Shown: positions 46,711 through 57,429 of the stretch, one piece after another | Layout of the letters: each line of letters starts with the position of its first letter | Numbering within the stretch: position 1 is the stretch's first letter | Source: Hemerocallis citrina | Lineage: Eukaryota; Streptophyta; Magnoliopsida; Asparagales; Asphodelaceae | DNA: 64,000 nt | Reading direction: 5' to 3' | Assembly (NCBI GenBank): GCA_017893485.1 | Contig: CM030361.1 | Span: 142,786,941 to 142,850,940 of the forward strand | Program-made: the position numbers and the translations under genes | The notes under the pieces: generated by a model | What the model was told of the DNA's origin: nothing | What the model saw: only the letters and a program-made list of their open reading frames with translations | The model's database searches: none

Positions 46711-48109
46711 CTAAGCATAACTGTACACTATATTTCTTTTATCCCCACTCCAAAACTTTATTATCCTACAGTGTGGACTATCAACAGCTTGAACCACAAA
46801 AACAGGCTGACGAGCTTCTTTCTAGCAGTAATCAAGAGTGCACCTATTTGATCATGGAGCAACTTTATACATTATGATTTTGAAAATTACATGAGATGAT
46901 TGTTTGGATGACAACACTTTTCATGTGAGGAAGAATGAGATTGCCATGTTTCGCACCTGTAAGCAAAACAGAAGAAAAAATCAGCGTGATGGGAGATGCA
47001 TAACATATTCTCCAAATTAACTCAAATAAAATAAATAACAACAATCGACGCTTCGACAGTAAATCAATGATATTTTACTCCATGGTCATTATAAGGTCTT
47101 TATTCATGCTGTTCAATATGGTTTTTAATGTTTTCTAGACACGAATCAATTACGCAATGAGTTCAGATTCTGCTGAAGTAAGAAATTTTCAAGCTGCTCC
47201 CTTTCTAGTTTCAGTAAGGATTCGTATTTATGCTCTCAAGGGCTCAAGCAACAACACCTATAATAAATACAAGCAAAATAATATATAGGAATGGTATTCC
47301 TTTATCATACTTAAAATTTGTCTCAAATTGGCGGAGAGCACATAGTGAGTTAGGTGAAAATCAAAACAAAAACCAAGAAAAATTATTCAAGCAGCGTACT
47401 CCAAATATCTTAGGCTTGAAGGCTACATTGTCGATGATGTTTGTAGTGTAGTTGTCAAAGGGGGTTTCAGCAAAGTGGGTAAGTACGTATCTATATGGTT
47501 TGATAACAAGGTAAGTTAGTTTGCCATCATATTCTGTTATAATTTCATATCAGTTAATTTAAATTATGCATGGCGGAGTATACGACAAATTGCAGGAGAA
47601 CTGTAACAAGATAAAAAGCCAATATGCAAGATAGTCCACAAGATGAAAAGGTCTAAGAACACTCAGAAAAGTAAAAAGTCTCGGAATATTCTCTGATTTG
47701 ATGATTTTCAGAAATAATGCATGATGTTAAAGTCCGGTAAAGCATAGATTCATTTTAACAGGAAATGAATATTAGATTTATCTGATATATTATACCGTTG
47801 CTGATAACTCCGACATCAAGTGGCAGCGATCACATCAGGACCGTAGATAGGATCTACAAAGAGCTGGTCTGTGTCAAAATTTCCTTCTTATAATAAAATT
47901 ATTCTCAATCCTTCATTGATTGTTAAAGATGTTAGTCACTAGAAATTATAAGAGTTTAAATGATTAGTCAAAAAGATTGAGAATGTAAGATTTCGGCTAA
48001 AAACATCCTTACTCATCAAAGTAACTACCCATGCTCGATGTAAACATAAGACTTCTCATGCCAACAATGCCCTTCACCTTCAGCATCACACAAATTGACA
48101 AATGTACAC
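46711..48109. other. Intergenic DNA, possible gene relic
   Basis: 46769-46872 follows a splice-acceptor-like CTACAG and is open for 34 codons (VDYQQLEPQKQADELLSSS, then YLIMEQLYTL). It could pair with 39628-39846, since removing the gypsy joins them through an intron-like segment. Remainder is AT-rich with no supported feature. Confidence 0.35.
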
Positions 48110-51100
48110 CTAGTTCTCCTCATTTGTTTGATGAGAAGTTGAATTAAAGAATCTTTCTACTTCCCCATATAGTTGTTCTCCTTCAAATGGCTGACACATA
48201 GCCATCCATTCCAAATTTTTCACACACTTCATTTGTTGCCTGGATCACATCTGCTGTCATTGGAAATTCCGTAAGCTTCTAGTGTTGATTCCCCACATTT
48301 TATACTCTCAAAAACATATTTCTCCATCTCTCTTATCCTTGTAGCTTCAAACCTAAACGAGAAAAAGTAATGGTGTGTTATAGTTAGCAAGTGAGGGTCC
48401 AACTATGACACCAATTACAAAAACAATGCAAAGAAAACTAGGTATCCAACACAATGAAGATGTCAGACTTTTTTTTTAAGAAAAAATTCAAAAAAAAATT
48501 TGTTAAATGGCCATACCCATCCATTTCTGGCATTTGAATATCCATGAAACAAGCATCAAATTTATGTAGTGGCTTTAGCATATCAATCGCCTTTTTCCCA
48601 CTCTCCACACAAGTCACTTGAGCCCCATACTTCTTCAGAGCACCAGCAGCTACTCTAAGATTGACTATATTGTCATCTACCACCAATATCTTTCTCCCAA
48701 AAAGAAGGGTTTGCAAAGACAAACTAGGTTTCCCTCCATTCCGACTAATGTCTTTCTCCATGCTTCCCATAGCTTGTCGCAAAGAGACCTCTAGCATACT
48801 TGCCCTTAAGGGTTTCGTTATTACACTAGTGATGTATTTCATAGAGTTCATCGAATTGTTCTTGGTATCACTTGAAGGATTTGCAAGGAGAAAAACTTTC
48901 GGGATCTTCGAAGAGTCTACCTTCTTTAATACGCTCATTAAAACAGGCCAAAGATCAGCTTCCTTCATCCACGTATCCTTGTCAACAAGAATCATTTCGA
49001 CAGTTAATGATCCATTAGTTTTTCTTGGAGATAAATGATTTATACCAAGGGCGATCTCAGAATGAATCTCTAGCCTCTGAAGATGGTAATTGGTACTTCA
49101 TCACTTTTGCACGCGTTGGCCTATGGTCGACAACTAATGCTTTCATTCCTTTGAATTTGGAGGCCTCGTACTCTTTAGTTTTGTTGCATGCTTTAGAAAA
49201 AACTGCAGTGAATGTGAAGGTGGAGCCTATTTGAGGTTCACTCACGAACCCTATCTCCCCTTTAATGGGACCAACTAAACATTTTCTGATGCTGAGGCCG
49301 ATACCAGTGCCTCCATGAATACGAGAAATTGAGGGGCGAACTTGCAGAAAGGGAGTAAAAACTCGAGATTGGGCTTCCCAAGGTATTCCTGTCCCAGTGT
49401 CTTCTACTGACATGATGAGATTTATAAGATCGGAAGAGGGTGAAGAGAAAAGCTGTTGAAATCCCATGGCATCTTGATTGAATATCTTAAAGTTTTCCCA
49501 ACTGTGTCTCTTCTGCAACTCGTAACCTGCTCAAGGAATCTTTAGTTTTTGACCCCGATTCCACCTCTAGTGAACTCAGCAAGATGTACCGTCACAAATA
49601 TATGGCCCTTTTCTGTAAACTGGAGGAGCGGAAGGGGAAAAATTAGGTGATATACTAGAAGTCGTTATTTTTTTATATAGAAAAAAAAAAAGAGAAATGC
49701 TTACTTTGATTGAATTTCCCATGAGATTTGTGAGGATCTACCTTAATCTACCTGCATCACCAGTGAGAATCTCGGGGACCTGATCCAAGACATACACAGC
49801 CAACTACTCTTGCAAACAAGTATTAGAAATGGTAATTAGATAGTGAAACATGAATTCTGTGCTATGTTATTAGCTGTTGAAATCTATTACTTTACCTCTA
49901 TTCCTTCCTCTTGACATTTCCCATGGAGAAGCGACAAGACATCATCCAAAAGTGTTCTAATCTCGAACGGGGCAGCCTCAAGCTCAAGCTTTCCTGATTC
50001 AATCTTCGCTTGATCCAAAACCACATTTACAAGTGATACCAGAGCTTTTCCACTGGCTTGGGCAGTTCTCACATAGTCTTCTTGTGTTAAGTCTAGCTCG
50101 GTATCCATAAGCATTTGTAGCATGCCTAATAAATAAAATTTGTCAACAACAGCTATTCCTATTTGTGCATGAATGTATGAAACTGTATATGTTTCCTCAC
50201 CTAAGACACCATTCATGGGAGTTCTGATTTCATGAGAAACGGTTGCCAAGAACTACAGAGACAAGACACAATTTAGAGCAAACACTAATAACCATGCTAT
50301 AGCTATCATTCACTCTGACCAAAAAATTTAAGGGAAGATACCTGAGACTTTGCAACATCTGCTGCCTCTACATGCTTCTTGAGCTCCAACATCTCTTGAT
50401 AATCATCTTCCACCTTGGCAATGCGGTTGACTGTGGCATGAAATATATATCCGACTAACAATGCAATTACAAGAGCTCCTATTGATGTTGTTATTGCAAG
50501 CCATGGCAGTGGGGGGTTGTGAGTGAACCTGTTTTTAAAGTATATTAGTAAAAAAATTACTTGTAGAGATTTTTATGAACTTTTTTGCTAGATAATAGTA
50601 TTGACTATTCATTTTAACAAACATAGCTAAACAAAAATAACTCTTAATAGTTACCTGCAACGAATCTCATGCTTCCTTAACGGGTCCCCAAAGTTAAGGG
50701 TGCTATTACGATATATCCCATTGCCAGTTTCATCGAACGATACATACTAATAGGTTTGTCACGATCAGTGGTATCATACACATTCACCATAATGGATTGT
50801 TTACATGCAAGTTAGTGAAGCAACTTATCCACCAGTGCTTCTATATCAGATATTCCACCTGAATACCTATAAGAGTCAATAATTGCAGAATGAATGTGTG
50901 CCTAATTTCTCGAGTTTCTTTGAAAAATAAATTAATATTAATACTTTGAATTATACAAGAAGATTTCAAATATTTACCCAATGGCTGCTTGGATGCACTC
51001 TGTTGGAGTTGCATTAGAAGGAAGTTCTGATTTATATACTGTATATGTTAGAATAACCCCAAGGCGCTTTAATTTTATGAGCTGAAATGGAGCAGTGAGG

Positions 51101-53177
51101 ACCCCCATCCCTGATGCTCTAGCTCGTAGAATATTCTCGCGATCTTCCTGTGTAGGAGAATTATTCAGGTTGAGAATAAAAAAATCAAACTATCCCTCTT
51201 TTATAGGTTATCACATAAGCTGATTTATTAGAACAAGAGTAAAACAATATGGTAATCAGTAAACTCATTGTTAAAGACACCAAAAATGCAGAGCAAAATC
51301 AAAAATCTTTTGAGACTAATCATCATATCATGTGATTTCACGTTTGCAGCCATTGATTCAGTGGCTGTCTGCAAGTTTGGTTAACAAATCAATCTGAGTA
51401 AAAGTAAAATATCTGACAATAGTTGTAATAAAGGCTCCTAACTTAGCACACTATCCCTATGAAAAAGACATCTCTCGCATGCCTAGAAATGACATTTGCG
51501 TCCATCCATGTTGAACACTTTAAAATATGCAAAAATGTGCAAGATGAAGTATGTTATGCCCTGTCAGTAATGCTCTAAACCCCATATGAGACAACCATCC
51601 CTAAATTGGATAAGGTTTTGCAATATCATATAATGAACTTAAGCTAATTGTAATGCAAATAAGATGCTGAGAAGGTGCTATTATACTACTATATTTGTTT
51701 AATTAATGATATATGGATAGTTTTTCCATTGATTCAAATTCAATATATTCAAATAAGTATCTCAGGAATAAATCAAAGGGCTCACCTTGCCAGTCAGCAT
51801 ATCAAGAGATATAACATGTTTATAGCCATCTTGGGCAAATATGACAGGAGCATACTCCTCTACATCGTGGGAAGTCTCGTGGATCACGGTGGAAGAATGA
51901 AGCATCATCCTTCGGAGCTGGCGGTTTATCTAATGCATCCATTTTCTTTATAGTCCACCCTTGTTTCTTCTCAAACTCGTCCCTTTCAGAGTGTAAAACC
52001 TTTATTGCATAGGCTACACCACCTGTTAGTGGCCTTTCGAAGGCAATTCTTTCTGCATAACTAGCAAAAGTTGTCTGCACATTAACAATTTAATAAACAC
52101 TATTTAACTTGCCAAACCTTTAGGGATTAAACAAGGCATAAAAAAGGCTAGTACAAATTAGCACCTTCTTCTCATACACAGCTGTCAAAGCAAACAAATG
52201 GTCGATATATTTCCCTCTTTTACTCTAACAACGCAATCATACCAATTGAAATACTAATCAACTAATCAAAGACTTGTGAGAGAAGCTCCACCTAACAAAA
52301 TCATCATTGTTTTATGAGAGAAGCTCATGTCAAACTATAATTTAAGTGTACTACTCCATCTAATGCAAAATATGGCATGGTAGTCTATGTAATGCTCCAA
52401 GCAAGAAACTTAAATTCCTCCAGCTTAAGCACGCTTAACCACAAGCTTTTCCACTATCCCTCGATCAGAATCCGTGGGTATTACAGTTTATCTTTGTTCT
52501 TTCCCCTCTAATTCTTCATATACCGTTTACAACAACTAATCAGACTAAATCTGCCCAATAACTCGCCACCAATGCCTAATCAACAACATCCAACCAATTC
52601 GGACTAATTCAAACAAAAATTGGGTTGATAAACTTCGACCAATTAAGAGAAAGAAAGCAACATAAACCAATTACCACTCATCTATTATTACCTCATCAAT
52701 GGCACAGTGATATTTGGTATGGTAAAACGTCGATACTAAAACAGCTAAAGCCTGAAGATGATTCATACTCACATTGAACTGATCATGAAGCATTCTAGCG
52801 CGTTCGTCCGCACATACTAGCTAATGTCTCCCTCATCTTCTCAATAGCTTGAGAATTCATAAACCAGAAGATCCAAAGAGACCCCAAAAACCAACCCACC
52901 ACCCACAACAAAAGCAGCTTCCTCCACCATGTCTCCCTAATCCCTCTTAGACCCAAAGTAGTGACAGTAGAGGTGGTTCTTCCACACTTTTAACCAAAAA
53001 CTTCTGCGATTTATAGAGCAAGAACCTGCTCTTGTTGTAGAGAAAACCAGACCTTTGCTCCATAACTTCAGCATTAATTAACCAATTCAGGGGGATTTCA
53101 GAGGCTACCCACCAACACAGCATCAACACCAAGTACAAGAGCACCAAATCCAAACCCAAGGCATGGAGAAAGCTCAT
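48110..53177 (-). pseudogene. AHK3: AHK3-like cytokinin receptor kinase pseudogene
   Basis: Ten exons on the minus strand: 53177-52692, 52074-51786, 51147-50978, 50866-50655, 50528-50342, 50252-50201, 50125-49896, 49803-49705, 49619-48517, 48352-48110. The total, about 1,020 codons, is close to Arabidopsis AHK3. It starts MSFLHALGLDL, then a membrane segment, CHASE domain ([20 protein letters not shown]), second membrane segment ([17 protein letters not shown]), H box SHEIRTPMNG, N box ILTNLMGNSIK, G1 VEDTGTGIP, G2 HGGTGIGLSI, and receiver with ILVVDDNIVN and FMDIQMPEMDG. Lesions: frameshifts in exon 1 (about 53000 and 52815), exon 2 (about 51890), exon 4, exon 9 (about 49540 and 49060) and exon 10; TAA at 50814-50812; TAG at 49740-49738 beside the N box. 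The receiver lysine near 48190 is lost in a 2-bp deletion. Splice sites are mostly intact, so it was a spliced duplicate, not a retrocopy. Confidence 0.93.
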
Positions 53178-53645
53178 CCAAGGTAGGGGGCCAAAGTATG
53201 AAACCCCAACAAACACAAGAACCCCAATTTCAAAGGCAAAAACCCAAAATTGACCAACAAAAAGCAAAATTCCAAGACAAGATCCAAACTTTTGCTGATC
53301 GAAATAGACCCTAGCGAATTTGGCAACAGCCCAGCAAAGAAAACAAAAACAAAACCCCAAATTTTGTTTGCACTAAGAGATCAAACAGGAAGAACAGAAA
53401 GAGAGGGTTGATATTGGTGGCTATGATTGAGAAGATCAGCAGCCTGGATTCATGGGTTCAAAGTGACAGGAGAGGTTCTGCTATTATTGGTGGAGAACTG
53501 AAATGGGAGACTAGAGGACTTGTCTAGTTTCTGGCATTATGCCATTTTATGCTCATTAAACCCCCCAATTTGCAAACTTTTTTTTCTGCTGGGTCCTAGC
53601 TTTTCTACCTTTAACCAAAGAAGAGGAAAGAAGAGAACTTGGGAT
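53178..53645 (-). other. Upstream region of the AHK3-like pseudogene
   Basis: The open frame continues 61 codons upstream of the chosen ATG (53177) without another supported start. An hAT-type element lies 469 bp upstream. No promoter element was identified with confidence. Confidence 0.4.
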
Positions 53646-53899
53646 TAGGGATGCTTTCGGATAAGGATATATCCGATTCGATCCGCATCCGAATCCGATT
53701 TTTTGGCGGATACGGATATGAAAAATCCGTATCCGGGCGGATACGGATACGGATTCGGATATCCAAATCCAAAAAAATTCGGATTCGGATACGGATACGG
53801 ATATTCATAAAAAAAGCGGATTCGGATACGGATATCCGCTTAATTTAATATTTATTTATTTTATAAATATATTTAATAGTTATATTATATAACTTAAAC

Positions 53900-54180
53900 C
53901 TAATCGGCTAAATCCCCCAAATCCCAACTTAAACCTAATCTTCTCCCCCGTCTTCCTCTTCTCCCCCATCCCCAATTCCCAATTCCTAACCCAATCCCCA
54001 TTCCCAACTCCACATCGACCTCGCGAGCCCCGTCGCCAGCCACGCTAGTCGCTATCGCCCCGTCGCCACGCCCCGTTGCGCGCCCTGTCGCCAGCGCCCC
54101 GTCGCGAGCCCCGTCGCCAGCCACGACCGTCGCCAACTCCCCGTCGCCACGCCCCATCGCCATCTCATCTGGTGGTACGA
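53900..54180. repeat. CGTCGCC-rich block in hAT element
   Basis: Irregular tandem GC-rich phrases (CCCCGTCGCCAGCCACG and variants). The Gly/Ala/Arg frame on the minus strand follows from the repeat. Confidence 0.6.
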
Positions 54181-54764
54181 GTTACTGTTTGAAGGAATGC
54201 GTTTTAGCTATAGTAGTAGTGTTAGAAAATGAGTGTTTTATACACTATTTTCGAACCGATTTTTGAGCAATTTTTTGAGTAAGATCCTCAATGAATTATT
54301 GAGAGATCTTGATTGATTTGTGTTCTCCTTCGTGAGTAGATCAAAATCATATATTGGTTCGCTAAAATCGGTTAAGGGGTGAATGAGAAATTGTCTCTCA
54401 AAGTGAGACGTTTTCATTCTTGAAAATGGGTTAAAGGGAACTTAGTCCCACATCGGAAATAACAAAGGAAATAGAAGAGGATATATAGTAATCTCCTTCT
54501 AAGCATTGTAAGATGGCTAGAAGAGAGGCTCTCTCTCGCGCGCGCAGGGGGGGGGGTGCAAATCACGGACCGGTTTACATGCGACTTGTGTGCGCCCGCA
54601 CGACCTGCGGACACGAATGCCGGACCGATTTGATCCCACCCCGTGCAGAGCCACTTTTTGCTACAGTTTTCTTTTTGTAACGGCTGAAATGAATGCAGAA
54701 ACGGTTCTGTCTGCCGTTTCAGTGCTGTATTTAATATTTTGTCTGCCGTTACGCTGAAGGCATT

Positions 54765-54920
54765 CAATTCATTGTCTGCCGTTACAGTGAAGGCTGTTAA
54801 AGGCTGTTAATGCCTTGTCTGCCGTTACAATGAAGGCTGTTAATGCCTTGTCTGCCGTTACAATGAAGGCTGTTAATGCCTTGTCTGCCGTTACAATGAA
54901 GGCTGTTAATGCCTTGTCTA
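54765..54920 (+). repeat. 33-bp tandem repeat upstream of LTR TATA
   Basis: About four copies of a 33-bp unit (contains CTTGTCTGCCGTTACAATGA) with partial copies before it, just upstream of the TATA box. Enhancer-like position in U3. The frames with an 11-residue repeat result from it. Confidence 0.9.
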
Positions 54921-54930
54921 ACCCAGGCTC

Positions 54931-54939
54931 TATAAATAG
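54931..54939 (+). promoter_or_regulatory. TATA box of the solo LTR
   Basis: CTCTATAAATAGAGG directly after the 33-bp array. Confidence 0.7.
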
Positions 54940-55359
54940 AGGCCTTCCCCTTACTTTCTTCCCTGCACAAAACCATATCATTTTCTCTCCTTCTCTTCTG
55001 TACTGTTCGTCCGTCCTTGTGTTGGTAAGTCAGGTGATAGGTTCAAACGCTGCTGATCAGTTCGGGAGTGGTACGTGGTGCCTACGGGATCGCTCCAAGC
55101 CGTTGCATCCTGGGAGACAGACGCCTCCGTTCAATCCAGCAACCGGAGAGAGGCGAAATCTGTTTTAAGGACACTGTGTGATACACAGGCCTCGGCTTCT
55201 TGGGAGTTGTACTTTTCATTTGCTTATTGAAAGTTGTTTAATTTATTTTCCTTTTCTTTTTCTTTCGGATTTCTCTTCTCTGTTCCCTTCTCGGTTTTCC
55301 TGTGCCTCTCTATCTTTCTTTGTAAAAAGAATTTTGTAAATATTATTTGTAACAAGTAG

Positions 55360-56330
55360 TAGTAGTAACTAACACCATCATTTGTTAGTCGGTTATTTTT
55401 AGAGTTTGATCGATTGATTGATGTTCAATTGAGGATAAGATGCAGTATGTCTTTGATTAAGCATGCAGTGCCCTTCTTCTCCAATTTCCCAGAAATACTG
55501 TTCATGGTGTATGAATATTTTGGAAGAATGTACATGATGGTTGGCTTGAAATCTTGGAGCTCATACAGTTTAGTATTATATTGTTCTATTTGTGCTGCGT
55601 TTTGCTTCATGTACATGATGAGTTTCACACGGGAAACATGAATTGAATTTGTTATTGTAGTTTTTCTGAATGTATGAACTGAGTCAAAGTGCAGCCAGTA
55701 TTTGTTCTTGCACTAGTTTCAGTGCAGCATAGTACATTTATAGTGCCCTGTAACAAATTAACAATGTTGATCCAAACATCAAATATTAGTTGCTAAGAAG
55801 AGGAATGAGACGCAAAACTAATAGAATGGATAGGGGAATGTAACAATAATGGTCACTGTATCTTGCAAATCGTAACCTTGTAACTTTGTCTGGTGTGGTA
55901 TCTCTAGGAAGTTGCAAGCAGTAGCCAGAAGGGTGTGCATAGCTCCTGCGTGAGCCTTGCAATACATGAGGTTAGCCAGCCACGGGTTATCATGAGGTTG
56001 TACTGCTAAAGAATTGCCAGGAGGTACCGCAAAAGAACCAGAAACTTTTCTCTTGGGATTTTTATGCTCCTTTTCAAATGAATGGCTCCTAATCATTGAT
56101 GTTTGTGTGCGCGTTTATGTAGGTCGTGTGTCCAAGCATCACCTCTTTGTATAATGTGGTACAACTTATATGTTCATTTGATGTTTGTTACTTATATGTT
56201 CATTTGATGTTTGTTACTTATTTTGATGTTTGAGTACTAAAATATCTTGATCTGCAAGTTGTTATTCATGTATATTTCTTTGCTCATCAAAAGTACATGA
56301 TCACATTATTTGTGGGGGAGTTATTTGCAG
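55360..56330. other. hAT interior, possible gene piece
   Basis: On the minus strand 56096-55818 encodes a protein-like stretch (SGSFAVPPGNSLAVQPHDNP, then ANLMYCKAHAGAMHTLLATA) that is not low-complexity and could be a captured exon. Family not recognised. No other feature. Confidence 0.35.
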
Positions 56331-56390
56331 GTATTGAAAGAAAGCTTTTATTGTGCTGTTAATGATGGCATCATCAACGTTGTTGATAAG
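56331..56390 (+). pseudogene. Captured ANTH-domain (clathrin assembly) exon
   Basis: Sixty bases between TTTGCAG and GTACCA splice sites encode VLKESFYCAVNDGIINVVDK. This matches a conserved segment of plant ANTH/AP180-type clathrin assembly proteins, whose families read close to LKESF..YCA.NDGIINL.DK; two or three residues seem to be missing after SF. It is one exon of a much larger gene, carried in the hAT element with intron edges, so it was captured as DNA. Further exon-like pieces at 56519-56567 and 56842-56885, each after a CTGCAG or TGCAG acceptor, are not recognised and may come from another gene. Confidence 0.7.
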
Positions 56391-57429
56391 GTACCAAACA
56401 TGATAATTTTCTATTACTTGAAACATATCTCAGCTATAGCTTGTTTTAAAATATATATAAAAGAAAATTAAAACCATATGTAAATTGGCTTGATCGATCG
56501 ATGTGTTTCACCCTGCAGGCTTTCAGACGAAGCTTAATGATACCTGTGCATGTTCTATTAGCATCAGGGTTGATTTTTAAGGTGTTTCTTTATTCACTTG
56601 TACTTCTTGAAATTATTTGCACTTTTAGTTAGTTGCTGGAAATCTTCATGAATAATTGCTTTCTGTATCTATCTATGTTAATGGTGTAAAAGTTAGATGA
56701 CTACATTTGTTTTTGAGATTGAGTGATCTGTGAATATAACCAGTATGCTTGAGATTATATACAAGTACAAATTCTGCTATTTTTTAACAATGAAAAAATA
56801 ATTTATACATTGTCATTGTTAACTTTTCTCCATTACTGCAGTTCTTCCCAAGTGCTATCTTTTTCAATGACGCCACATCATCCTGGTAAAAGAAGTTAAA
56901 GAGTCAGTTTCAAACCAATGCAACATAGACAAGTAAGTGCATATTATATTCATTTTTTAATAAAAGTTTTATATATTTGAAATAAATTTTCATTCTCCTT
57001 TTTTGTTCTGTTGATTTCTATTTTGTTATTAGATATGAAAATCGATATTTACAATTCAGTGATATACATGTATAAGTACTAGTTAAGAAAAATAAATAGC
57101 AAAAACTTTATATTTGTTATCCGAATTCGTATCCGTTATCCGGTAGACCGTATCCGATTCGCATCCGTATCCGAAAATTGTGGATACGGATATGATTTTT
57201 ATTTTCCGAATCATATCCGCATCCGTATCCGAATCCGTCTTTGGATTGCGGATACGGATGTTGGTATAGCCAATATCCGATCCATATCCGATCCGAAAGC
57301 ATCCCTACTTGGGATATTAAAAAATACAGAAGATGATGACCAGTAGAGATGGGATTTCTTGACTTTTTTGCCCGTGGTAGGCCAATTTTTAAAAATATTT
57401 GTAATTATGGACCACTTTCGAATCAATTA

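Larger units (their letters stand above)
54220..55354 (+). mobile_element. Solo LTR inside the hAT element
   Basis: Begins TGTTAGAAAATGAG and ends TTGTAACA; 5-bp duplication AGTAG at 54215-54219 and 55355-55359. It has TATAAATAG at 54931-54939 and the phrase AGTCCCACATCGG common to copia LTRs. No internal region remains, so it arose by LTR-LTR recombination after insertion into the DNA element. Confidence 0.8.
53646..57307. mobile_element. hAT-type element with captured exon
   Basis: Perfect 17-bp inverted ends TAGGGATGCTTTCGGAT (53646-53662 and 57291-57307) and perfect 8-bp duplication CTTGGGAT (53638-53645, 57308-57315), both diagnostic of hAT. Sub-terminal 150-200 bp on each side are packed with GGATACGGATAT-type motifs, in inverted orientation to each other (53660-53840, 57115-57290), typical of transposase binding regions. 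No transposase frame is present, so it is non-autonomous. The interior holds a solo LTR and exon-like host pieces. Confidence 0.93.

Noticed and set aside
53611..53848. Arg/Ile-rich ORFs on both strands
   Set aside because: They translate the GGATACGGATA sub-terminal motifs of the hAT element.
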